21,606 bases of DNA from SIG636 sp045604285 (lineage in GTDB: Bacteria > Bacillota > Clostridia > Oscillospirales > CAG-382), in contig JAZUNS010000008.1 of NCBI GenBank assembly GCA_045604285.1, positions 1 to 21,606 of the forward strand, in the 5' to 3' direction. The notes under the pieces were generated by a model. It was not told the origin of the DNA. It was given only the letters and a program-made list of their open reading frames with translations, and searched no databases. Of this stretch, positions 15,649 to 21,606 are shown piece by piece (position 1 is the stretch's first letter; the number at the start of each line of letters is the position of its first letter). The translations under genes and the position numbers were made by a program.

Positions 15649-17538
15649 GTGTCTTTTAGAATGATAAATTGGTTTTCAGAAATAGCAGATGGTAAGTTTT
15701 TTAACCCCGTGCTGTATCTGGACGGAAAACAAAGTAATAGCTGTACCGCCAAAAAGGGAGAAGCCATCGGCTTTTCCCTACAGGCGCTTCGTACCTTGGC
15801 TGTGCTTAAGGCGTACCTTATTTTCACCGAGGACGGCTGTGAGGATCAGCGGTACGAGGGCAAATGGCAAGGCCTTGAAAATGGCATGGACCTTTACGGC
15901 TTTGACGTTCAGCTTACCCCCGCTGCAGGCCTGTACTTTTACGGCTTCGAGCTGCACACCCCGTCGGGTGTGTGGTTTGTAACCGAGGACGGTTGCAAAT
16001 GCCGTCATAGAGTGCATACCGATAGGGTAATGGTTTATGATGAAAAGTTTGCACCCCCCGCCTGGCTTGACGGCGGAATAATTTATCATATCTTCGTTGA
16101 CCGCTTTTATAAGGGTACAAAGCCCGTCCCCATAAGGGATGACGTGGTAATGTATACCGATTGGGAAAACGGCATCCCCGAATTTCCGGAATATCCCGGT
16201 GCATTCTTGCGTAACAACACCTTTTTTGGCGGCACCCTTTGGGGTGTTGCCGAAAAACTGCCGTATTTAAAGGAGCTTGGCGTTTCCTGCATTTATTTAA
16301 GCCCCGTGTTTAAAGCGTACTCCAACCATAAGTACGATACGGGCGATTATATGCAGGTGGACGAAATGTTCGGCGGGGACGAAGCCCTGCAAGCCTTGTT
16401 CCGTCAAGCGGCAGAGCTTGGGATAGGCGTTATACTTGACGGCGTCTTTAACCACGTGGGTGATGACAGTATTTACTTCGACCACTTCGGCAAATACGGT
16501 GGCAAGGGCGCTTATTACGGCAAAAAAAGCCCTTATTACGATTGGTTCAGCTTTATAGATTTTCCCGATAAGTACGAGGCTTGGTGGGGGATAGGCAATC
16601 TGCCGAGAGTAAACCGTACCCCCTCCTTCCGTAAGCTGATCTACGGCAAGGGCGGCGTAGTGGATAAATATATGAAGATGGGCGCTTCGGGCTTCCGCCT
16701 GGACGTTGTTGACGAGCTTGAACGGGATTTTACCGAGGGGCTTTGTGCCGCAGTAAAAAAGAAAAAGAAGGACGCCTACATGGTTGGCGAAGTGTGGGAG
16801 GATGCCTCCGACAAGATTGCCTACGGCGACCGCAAGCGATATTTTCAGGGCGCACAGCTTGATGCGGTAATGAACTATCCCCTGAGAAACGCAATAATAG
16901 AATACGCCAAAACAGGTGACAGCGGCTTTATCGCTCACACCGTAAATACCTTGTACCGTCATTATCCTCCCCATAAAAGTGCGTATATGATGAACGTGCT
17001 TGGCACCCACGATACCGAGCGTATCCTGACGGTGCTGGGCGGTGATATGGCAGAGGATTGCACAAATGCCGAAAAAGCCGTTAAAAAAATGAAAGCGGCA
17101 GAACGCCGCAAGGCAAAAAAGCGTTTAAAGCTGGCGGCGTTGTTGCAAATGACTCTTCCCGGCATCCCCTGCGTTTATTACGGTGATGAAGCCGGCATGG
17201 AAGGATACAAGGACCCCTTTAATCGTAGGCCGTTCCCATGGCATAATATTGATGAGGAAATCTACGGCTGGTACAAAAAGCTTACGGAAATAAGAAAATC
17301 AAGCAAGGCGTTTACATCTTTCGACTTTGAAATAATTAAAAGCAAAAACGGCATTTTTGGTTTTCGCCGTGGCGGTGACCAAGATTGCATAGTGGTAATA
17401 ACAAACGCCACCGACGATAAAGTAACAGTAAAGCTTAACGGAAAATACCGTTCGTTGCTGACGGGCAAGTGCATTAAGGATACTTGTACGCTTACGCCGT
17501 CGGGCGGGGACGTTCTTCAGCTTATCAATAAGGATTAA
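15649..17538 (+). CDS. Cytoplasmic GH13 alpha-glucan hydrolase (neopullulanase/maltodextrinase-like)
   Basis: 629 residues from a GTG at 15649, with AGAGG placed 6 nt upstream. There is no signal peptide, so it should act in the cytoplasm. Residues 1 to about 125 form an N-terminal beta domain of the kind seen before neopullulanase-type barrels. The catalytic domain opens with IIYHIFVDRFYKG and has GVILDGVFNHVGDDS, GFRLDVVDEL with nucleophile D352, VGEVWED with acid/base E381, and LGTHDTERIL with D455. The SPYYDWFSFIDFPDKYEAWW segment is typical of cyclomaltodextrinase/neopullulanase-like enzymes. The C-terminus is a short beta domain. Placed directly after glgP, it probably hydrolyses the limit dextrins or maltodextrins that GlgP leaves, filling the place of GlgX. 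The exact bond specificity (alpha-1,4, alpha-1,6 or both) cannot be read from sequence. Confidence 0.88.
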   Translation: MSFRMINWFSEIADGKFFNPVLYLDGKQSNSCTAKKGEAIGFSLQALRTLAVLKAYLIFTEDGCEDQRYEGKWQGLENGMDLYGFDVQLTPAAGLYFYGFELHTPSGVWFVTEDGCKCRHRVHTDRVMVYDEKFAPPAWLDGGIIYHIFVDRFYKGTKPVPIRDDVVMYTDWENGIPEFPEYPGAFLRNNTFFGGTLWGVAEKLPYLKELGVSCIYLSPVFKAYSNHKYDTGDYMQVDEMFGGDEALQALFRQAAELGIGVILDGVFNHVGDDSIYFDHFGKYGGKGAYYGKKSPYYDWFSFIDFPDKYEAWWGIGNLPRVNRTPSFRKLIYGKGGVVDKYMKMGASGFRLDVVDELERDFTEGLCAAVKKKKKDAYMVGEVWEDASDKIAYGDRKRYFQGAQLDAVMNYPLRNAIIEYAKTGDSGFIAHTVNTLYRHYPPHKSAYMMNVLGTHDTERILTVLGGDMAEDCTNAEKAVKKMKAAERRKAKKRLKLAALLQMTLPGIPCVYYGDEAGMEGYKDPFNRRPFPWHNIDEEIYGWYKKLTEIRKSSKAFTSFDFEIIKSKNGIFGFRRGGDQDCIVVITNATDDKVTVKLNGKYRSLLTGKCIKDTCTLTPSGGDVLQLINKD

Positions 17539-17593
17539 CGGTGCATATACTGTAAAACAAAGGCAAAAAATATTAAGACAAGCGGGTACTGTA

Positions 17594-18694
17594 ATGAATA
17601 AAGTATTCTACGAAATCTGTCAAGCATACAATCTTAAGGGTGATATTCTTTCAATAACACGCCTTAAGAGGGGGCATATTAACGAAACTTATAGAGTCGA
17701 TCTTGACGAAGACGGCAAGGTTAAGTCCTATTTATTTCAAAAAGTTAACGATTTTGTCTTTAAAAATCCTGAGCTGATAGTAAAAAACGTTAAGGGTGTT
17801 ACTGCACATCTAAGACATAAGCTGGAAAAATGCGGTATTAGCGACATTAAAAGGGCAGTATTAAAGTTGTATGAGCATGACGGTAAAGGTCTTTACTACA
17901 CGGCAGAGGGCCAATGCTGGCGGGTTTTATCCTTCGTGTTCGACGCTACTACATACGACAGCTTTGACCTTAAAAAGCTTAAGGCTATCGGCGTAGGCTT
18001 CGGTAGGTTTTTGGCTATGCTTTCCGATTACCCTTGCGGTGATCTGTATGAGACTATACCCGATTTTCACAACACTACCAAGCGTTTTGAAACCTTTTTT
18101 GATGCTTATGAGAAGGATAGCTTCGGCAGAGCAAAGGAAATTTCAGAGGAAGCAGAGTATATACGCAGCGTTGCTTGCCACGCCGACCGCTTTGACAAGC
18201 TGCACATGGAGGGGAAGATTCCCCTAAGAGTTACCCACAATGATACAAAAGGCAATAACATAATGATGGATCTTGCAACAGACGAACCGCTGGCAGTGAT
18301 CGACCTTGATACGGTAATGCCCGGCTTTGCCATGCATGATTTTGGCGATGCAGTACGTTTTGCGGCAAATACCGCAGCAGAGGATGAGAAGGATCTATCC
18401 AAAGTGTCCCTGGATTTGGAGCGCTTTAAGGCGTTGACCGAGGGCTTCTTACCACCTATGTTGGGCAAGTTTACCGATACGGAAATACTCAATATGCCTT
18501 GGGGCGTAATACTAATTACATTAGAAACAGCTGTTCGCTTTTTAACGGATTATTTGCAGGGTGACGTGTATTTTAAAACAGAATATCCCGAGCATAACCT
18601 TGTAAGAGGTCGTTGTCAGCTTGCATTGGCAAAGGATGCCTTTTCCAAGCTTGACGATATGGAAAAAATAACCGAAAATTATCTTAAATTTTAG
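17594..18694 (+). CDS. APH-fold sugar kinase, NahK-like (phosphotransferase family)
   Basis: 366 residues of the aminoglycoside phosphotransferase/choline kinase fold. The N-lobe begins ITRLKRGHINETYRV, a nucleotide-binding loop. The catalytic loop is VTHNDTKGNNIMMD, with D217 as the likely base and Asn residues for metal, and the metal motif is AVIDLDTVMPGFAMHDFGD (D237/D239). The HNDTKxNN plus IDLDTVMPG pair is the pattern of N-acetylhexosamine 1-kinase (NahK)-type proteins, which phosphorylate the anomeric carbon of a sugar, rather than of antibiotic kinases. The substrate is not established. As the last gene of the glycogen block, 55 nt after the GH13 gene, a role in phosphorylating glucose or another free sugar is plausible inference. 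The ribosome binding site is weak and I see no separate promoter. Confidence 0.8.
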   Translation: MNKVFYEICQAYNLKGDILSITRLKRGHINETYRVDLDEDGKVKSYLFQKVNDFVFKNPELIVKNVKGVTAHLRHKLEKCGISDIKRAVLKLYEHDGKGLYYTAEGQCWRVLSFVFDATTYDSFDLKKLKAIGVGFGRFLAMLSDYPCGDLYETIPDFHNTTKRFETFFDAYEKDSFGRAKEISEEAEYIRSVACHADRFDKLHMEGKIPLRVTHNDTKGNNIMMDLATDEPLAVIDLDTVMPGFAMHDFGDAVRFAANTAAEDEKDLSKVSLDLERFKALTEGFLPPMLGKFTDTEILNMPWGVILITLETAVRFLTDYLQGDVYFKTEYPEHNLVRGRCQLALAKDAFSKLDDMEKITENYLKF

Positions 18695-18729
18695 TGTATT
18701 GTCACAAACGGAAAATTTTTAAAAATAAC

Positions 18730-18757
18730 TTGACAATTGCATAAAAGATGTTATAAT
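18730..18757 (+). promoter_or_regulatory. Promoter of the SigH-like sigma factor gene
   Basis: TTGACA (18730-18735), 16-nt spacer, TATAAT (18752-18757), perfect in both hexamers. The predicted start is near 18764, exactly where an 8-bp hairpin begins (TAGAGTAG 18764-18771 with CTATTCTA 18782-18789), so the mRNA would carry a 5'-terminal stem-loop. The 18695-18729 stretch before it has no convincing terminator for the glycogen operon. Confidence 0.82.
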
Positions 18758-18814
18758 AGGGCTTAGAGTAGCATTTATATACTATTCTAATAGAAAAAAC
18801 GGTTGGTCTGATTG

Positions 18815-19369
18815 ATGTACGGCGTCAATGTTATAGAAGAGAATGATTTGGTTGCTTCCGCCAAGGATGGCGACAGCAGCGCATTTGATGTGCTTGCAAA
18901 CCGGTATCACGGTTTTCTCAGCAGCTATGTCTCTTCCTTGTCCGTTCAGGCGTCCGAGCGTGAGGACCTTATGCAAGAAGCGCTTATAGGGCTTCTGCGT
19001 GCCGTTCGTAGTTACGATTCTGAAAAGTCAGGCTTTGCCACCTATGTATCTGCTTGTGTAAAGAACAGCGTTCTTTCATATCTTAGGCGGTACGGCAGGC
19101 AAAACAAAGCGGTCCCAGTGGATGACGTTGCAACCTTGTATGAGGATTATGACGGCGACACCCCCGAGCTTCGCTTAATAGATTTAGAAACTACCGCTCA
19201 GTTACAGGAAAAAGTTTTCTCGGTTCTTTCACCTTATGAACAAAAGGTTTTTGAGATGTATTTGGCAGAGACCCCTTATGCGTCAATAGCAAAACGACTA
19301 AACAAAAACGAGAAAAGCATTGACAACGCTATACAGCGAATCAAATCCAAGCTTAAAAAGCTTGTTTGA
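18815..19369 (+). CDS. Sigma-70 family RNA polymerase sigma factor, SigH-like
   Basis: 184 residues; the ATG at 18815 is chosen over an adjacent in-frame TTG at 18812. Region 2 is clear: LVASAKDGDSSAFDVLANRY, then EREDLMQEALIGLLRAVRSY (core binding), then FATYVSACVKNSVLSYLRRY (-10 recognition). Region 4 has LSPYEQKVFEMYLAETPYAS and KRLNKNEKSIDNAIQRIKSK, the KSIDNAxQRxK ending seen in the SigH/Sig30 group of Firmicutes. It is somewhat shorter than typical SigH (about 210-220), mostly by a compact linker. No anti-sigma gene is adjacent. SigH proper controls entry to stationary phase and sporulation; whether this is the orthologue or a paralogue cannot be decided here. The strong vegetative promoter suggests constant transcription. 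Confidence 0.85.
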   Translation: MYGVNVIEENDLVASAKDGDSSAFDVLANRYHGFLSSYVSSLSVQASEREDLMQEALIGLLRAVRSYDSEKSGFATYVSACVKNSVLSYLRRYGRQNKAVPVDDVATLYEDYDGDTPELRLIDLETTAQLQEKVFSVLSPYEQKVFEMYLAETPYASIAKRLNKNEKSIDNAIQRIKSKLKKLV

Positions 19370-19421
19370 TAAAATATGGGGTGACCCAAAAATCACATTA
19401 TACCAAAGCGAGGTAAAAATT

Positions 19422-19694
19422 ATGTACGAAGACAAGACCTTAGTTTGTAAGGAATGCGGCGCAGAATTCATCTTCTCCGCAGGCGAACAGCAGTTCTATG
19501 CAGAACGTGAGTTCAAGAACGAACCCCAGCGCTGCAAGGCTTGCCGCGATGCTAAGAAGAACGCTGCAAGAGGCCCCAGAGAATACTTCACCACCACTTG
19601 CGCAAGCTGTGGTAAGGAAGCAAAGGTTCCCTTTAAGCCTTCCGATGACAGACCTGTTTACTGCAGCGAATGCTACGCAGCTCAGAAGCAGTAA
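19422..19694 (+). CDS. Small double zinc-ribbon protein (zf-trcl-like)
   Basis: A 90-residue protein with four CxxC pairs making two zinc ribbons: C9/C12 with C38/C41 (VCKECGAEF and RCKACRD), and C60/C63 with C81/C84 (CASCGKEAKV and YCSECYA). The GEQQFYAEREFKNEPQRC segment is the signature of the probable zinc-ribbon domain family common in Firmicutes, whose function is unknown; nucleic-acid or ribosome association is a usual guess. The ATG at 19422 is preceded by GCGAGGT. Codon choice is strongly biased (AAG, TTC, AAC, GAA), more than in the sigma factor gene upstream, which suggests high expression. It follows the sigma gene by 52 nt and is closed by a strong terminator. Confidence 0.85.
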   Translation: MYEDKTLVCKECGAEFIFSAGEQQFYAEREFKNEPQRCKACRDAKKNAARGPREYFTTTCASCGKEAKVPFKPSDDRPVYCSECYAAQKQ

Positions 19695-19743
19695 TTTGCG
19701 AATTTGTGGTTTATAACATATAATAAACAATAAATAAGCAGCA

Positions 19744-19776
19744 AAAAACGCAACCCTTTTGGGTTGCGTTTTTAGT
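19744..19776. terminator. Bidirectional terminator between the zinc-ribbon and phosphoribosyltransferase genes
   Basis: Perfect 13-bp stem AAAAACGCAACCC / GGGTTGCGTTTTT (19744-19756 with 19761-19773) around a TTTT loop. The A-rich and T-rich ends give a U-tract on both strands, and the flanking genes converge on it. Confidence 0.88.
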
Positions 19777-19788
19777 TTATAACTAAAG

Positions 19789-20346
19789 TTAAGCCTTAAC
19801 AGTACCGTCTGAATTAAATACGGGCAGCGGTTTAATATAGGTAATGTCATCACGGCTCTGGGCGTCACCCTCTGCAAGCACAGCCATTTTGCCCACTATT
19901 ACGCCACCGGCTGCCTTAACAAGCTCTTCAAGGGCGGCCAAAGACTCACCGGTAGAGATAACGTCGTCAACTATAAGTATGCGCTTGCCCTTCATAAGCT
20001 CGGCATCAGCCTTGTCAAGGTAAAGCTTCTGCTCTTTCTCTGTGGTAATAGAGCGCACGTTCACCTCAAAAACGCCGGTCATGTACAGCTTAGGCGCTTT
20101 TCTTGCAAGCATATATTTCTTTTCGCCGTTCTGCCTTGCCATCTCGTGTATTATGGGTATACCCTTGGCTTCTGCGGTAATAATATAGTCGTGCTCAGGC
20201 GCAAGCTTAAGCAACTCGGCAGCACATTCCACGGTAAGCTCATAGTCGCCAAAAACCACAAACGCCGCAATATACAAATCGTCAGTAACCGGACAAATAG
20301 GCAACTGTCTTTCAACCTTGCCAATGGTCATGGGATAATAATTCAT
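19789..20346 (-). CDS. Phosphoribosyltransferase (adenine phosphoribosyltransferase-like)
   Basis: 185 residues of the type I PRTase fold. The PRPP-binding motif RILIVDDVISTGES sits at residues about 122-135, preceded by ITAEAKGIPIIHEMAR and a YMLARKAPKLYM hood-like segment. Such enzymes join a nucleobase to PRPP in purine salvage. The layout is closest to adenine phosphoribosyltransferase, but base specificity cannot be read with certainty, and some Firmicute homologues are regulators. The ATG at 20346 has AGGAT about 9 nt upstream; an in-frame GTG at 20355 is too close to that site. It has a strong promoter at 20380-20408, divergent from the dehydrogenase gene, and ends at the bidirectional terminator. 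Confidence 0.85.
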   Translation of the reverse strand: MNYYPMTIGKVERQLPICPVTDDLYIAAFVVFGDYELTVECAAELLKLAPEHDYIITAEAKGIPIIHEMARQNGEKKYMLARKAPKLYMTGVFEVNVRSITTEKEQKLYLDKADAELMKGKRILIVDDVISTGESLAALEELVKAAGGVIVGKMAVLAEGDAQSRDDITYIKPLPVFNSDGTVKA

Positions 20347-20379
20347 ACGTTTCACATCCTATTAATAATCTATATGCAA

Positions 20380-20408
20380 ATTATACCCCCCAACCCGCCA
20401 AAAGTCAA
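20380..20408 (-). promoter_or_regulatory. Promoter of the phosphoribosyltransferase gene
   Basis: On the - strand: TTGACT (20403-20408), 17-nt spacer, TATAAT (20380-20385). Part of the spacer is an 11-bp element repeated in the divergent promoter. Confidence 0.8.
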
Positions 20409-20430
20409 TAGTCTTGACAAACCCGCCAAA
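20392..20430. repeat. 11-bp direct repeats flanking two back-to-back -35 elements
   Basis: AACCCGCCAAA occurs at 20392-20402 and again at 20420-20430. The start-to-start distance is 28 bp. One copy fills the part of the spacer next to the -35 of the - strand promoter, the other the equivalent part of the + strand promoter. Between them lie the two -35 hexamers as an imperfect inverted repeat (AGTCAA-TAGTC-TTGACA). The geometry fits a shared operator. Confidence 0.7.
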
Positions 20431-20442
20431 TAGAATTAAAAT
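20414..20442 (+). promoter_or_regulatory. Promoter of the short-chain dehydrogenase gene
   Basis: TTGACA (20414-20419), 17-nt spacer, TAAAAT (20437-20442). The predicted start near 20449 leaves a short UTR with GAGGTG before the GTG start. Confidence 0.75.
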
Positions 20443-20472
20443 ATACAAAACGTCCAAAAATGAGGTGTATTG

Positions 20473-21234
20473 GTGAATATTGCAGTTATAACGGGGGCTT
20501 CCTCCGGCATGGGCAAGGAGTTTGCCCTTCGTATAAAAGAAACTCAAAAGCTTGATGAGATATGGCTTATAGCTCGCAGAAAAGATAAGCTGGAAGCCGT
20601 AGCGGAAAAGCTTGATATCCCCACAAAAATACTTGCCCTCGATTTGACGGAAAAGGGCGCTGTTGAGGAATACAAGGCGGCTCTTGCCGAAAGCAAATCC
20701 ACCGTAAAGGTGCTGGTAAATGCCAGCGGCTACGGAAAATTCGGTGCCTTTACAGAGCTTGATATAGATCAACAGCTTAATATGATCGACCTTAATTGCA
20801 AGGCACTTACCGCCATGACCTATGCCACCCTGCCTTATATGGATAAGGGCAGTTGTATATATCAGTTGGGGTCACTGTCAGCCTTTCAGCCCGTCCCTTA
20901 TATCGGCGTTTACGGCGCAGGCAAGGCTTACGTTTTAAGCTTTAGCCGTGCTTTAAACCGAGAGCTTAAGGGCAGCGGAATAAAGGTTATGGCTGTATGC
21001 CCGGGCTGGGTAAAAACCGAGTTTTTCAGCCGTGCCGTGGTTGACGATACCATAACCTATTACAACAAATTTTATACGGCAAAGCAGGTTATTGACCGAG
21101 CATTTAGGGATATGAAGAAGGGAAAAGACGTATCCGTTTGCGGCTTGCAAATAAGGCTGCAGGTGGGGCTTACAAAGCTGTTGCCCCATAAGCTGGTAAT
21201 GGCAATCTGGTGCAAACAGCAAAACAAGGGGTGA
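20473..21234 (+). CDS. Short-chain dehydrogenase/reductase (SDR)
   Basis: 253 residues of the classical SDR Rossmann fold, an NAD(P)-dependent oxidoreductase of unknown substrate. Visible are the cofactor loop ITGASSGMGKEF near the N-terminus, a basic residue pair after the second strand (IARRKDKL) that favours NADP(H), LVNASGYGKFG in place of the usual NNAG, the catalytic Ser in YQLGSLSAFQ, and the Y147-x3-K151 pair in GVYGAGKAYV, followed by CPGWVKTEFF. A GTG at 20473 is the preferred start because GAGGTG lies 5 nt before it; the adjacent TTG at 20470 is too close. The patatin-like gene begins 6 nt after the stop, so the two were probably one transcript, perhaps in lipid metabolism. Confidence 0.88.
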   Translation: MNIAVITGASSGMGKEFALRIKETQKLDEIWLIARRKDKLEAVAEKLDIPTKILALDLTEKGAVEEYKAALAESKSTVKVLVNASGYGKFGAFTELDIDQQLNMIDLNCKALTAMTYATLPYMDKGSCIYQLGSLSAFQPVPYIGVYGAGKAYVLSFSRALNRELKGSGIKVMAVCPGWVKTEFFSRAVVDDTITYYNKFYTAKQVIDRAFRDMKKGKDVSVCGLQIRLQVGLTKLLPHKLVMAIWCKQQNKG

Positions 21235-21240
21235 TGACTT

Positions 21241-21520
21241 TTGAAAACCGGTCTGGTGCTTGAGGGCGGCGGCCTTCGGGGAATGTTTACCGCAGGCGTA
21301 ACCGACGTGCTTTTGGAAAACGGAATAAGCTTTGACGGCGCAATAGGCGTATCCGCAGGCGCAACCTTTGGTTGCAACTATAAATCGGGGCAGGCGGGCA
21401 GAGCAATAAGATACAACCTGCGTTTTTGCGGTGACAAAAGATATTTCAGCCTTCGTTCTCTCGTAACAAGCGGCGCTTGCAAAACTTGACGAGGTTAAAA
21501 ATTATATAAAAGAAGGATAG
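21241..21520 (+). pseudogene. Broken patatin-like phospholipase gene (internal deletion and frameshift)
   Basis: The frame opens at a TTG (21241) behind AAGGGGTGA. It encodes the N-terminus of a patatin-like acyl hydrolase: LVLEGGGLRGMFTAGVTDVL with the GGGxRG oxyanion loop, and the nucleophile elbow GVSAG with S38. It continues through GDKRYFSLRSLVTSG and then stops at codon 83 (21487-21489). Family members are usually about 280-300 residues and need a later catalytic Asp, which is absent. In the +1 frame the DNA right after the break encodes AALAKLDEVKNYIKEG then a stop at 21518-21520, which looks like a natural protein C-terminus and could be this gene's own. The simplest reading is loss of the middle ~500 or more bases with a frame change. 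A non-functional product is likely. Confidence 0.7.
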
Positions 21521-21540
21521 TGGCTAATGCCGCTATCCTT
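21513..21540 (+). terminator. Hairpin after the patatin remnant, possible terminator
   Basis: 12-bp stem with one G-T pair (AAGGATAGTGGC 21513-21524 with GCCGCTATCCTT 21529-21540, loop TAAT). It overlaps the stop of the +1-frame tail. There is no T-run after it, so termination would be inefficient unless it works with the next hairpin or reads the other strand. Confidence 0.45.
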
Positions 21541-21571
21541 CAAGCTGATGACAAACCCTGTCACCAGCTTG
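21541..21571. other. Second strong hairpin directly abutting the first
   Basis: CAAGCTGATGACA (21541-21553) pairs with TGTCACCAGCTTG (21559-21571) around AACCC, 12 of 13 positions complementary. It follows the 21513-21540 hairpin with no gap and is again not followed by a T-run. The rest to 21606 is purine-rich and holds no gene I can support. Confidence 0.5.
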
Positions 21572-21606
21572 GCAGAGTGCTGAGAAAGAGTGCAGACGAA
21601 ACGAAC

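Noticed and set aside
17594..18694. Aminoglycoside resistance gene
   Set aside because: The fold is shared with antibiotic kinases, but the HNDTKGNN/IDLDTVMPG motifs and the glycogen context point to a sugar kinase.
18698..18737. 7-bp inverted repeat ATTGTCA/TGACAAT around the -35 of the sigma gene
   Set aside because: The arms are short, far apart and partly formed by the -35 consensus itself; not enough to call an operator or terminator.
1..21606. CRISPR array, insertion sequence, prophage or tRNA genes
   Set aside because: No regularly spaced repeats, transposase or integrase frames, phage genes or cloverleaf-like segments were seen on either strand.

Overview
The window looks like a chromosomal segment of an anaerobic low-to-mid-GC Firmicute, most likely a gut Clostridia member near Oscillospiraceae/Ruminococcaceae. 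The reasons are a glycogen operon with the GlgC/GlgD pair, a SigH-like sigma factor, a DUF3842 protein, an ECF-type vitamin S component, canonical TTGACA/TATAAT promoters with 16-17 nt spacers, strong AGGAGG-type ribosome binding sites and GTG/TTG starts. This is inference from gene content; no rRNA or tRNA is present to anchor taxonomy.

Layout. 1-109 is the tail of a membrane protein on the + strand. 200-2461 runs on the - strand: an XRE regulator, a DUF3842 protein with its own promoter, then an ECF transporter S component with its own promoter and a structured leader, closely followed by a Ser/Glu-rich lipoprotein. A divergent promoter pair at 2492-2540 separates this block from a + strand zinc-ribbon/TPR/tail-anchored protein (2587-3450). 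A bidirectional terminator follows, then the classical rpsO-pnp pair on the - strand, with a structured rpsO leader.

The centre (6161-18694) is one co-directional block, probably a single roughly 12.5 kb operon: a membrane-anchored WG-repeat protein, glgB, glgC, glgD, glgA, glgP, a cytoplasmic GH13 alpha-glucan hydrolase and an APH-fold sugar kinase. GlgC (probably with GlgD) makes ADP-glucose, GlgA polymerises it, GlgB branches the chain, and GlgP releases glucose-1-phosphate. The GH13 enzyme probably trims limit dextrins. The kinase may recycle the released free sugar. No glgX or recognisable pullulanase is present.

The right part holds a SigH-like sigma factor behind a strong promoter, a 90-residue double zinc-ribbon protein, a strong bidirectional terminator, and a convergent phosphoribosyltransferase. 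That gene is divergent from a short-chain dehydrogenase, with back-to-back promoters flanked by an 11-bp direct repeat. The window closes with a broken patatin-like phospholipase gene and two strong hairpins.

I found no CRISPR array, transposase, phage gene or tRNA. The points most worth a second look are the WG-repeat protein at the head and the sugar kinase at the tail of the glycogen operon, the repeat-flanked divergent promoter, the leader of the ECF gene, the patatin internal-deletion pseudogene and the altered GlgA nucleotide-sugar motif.
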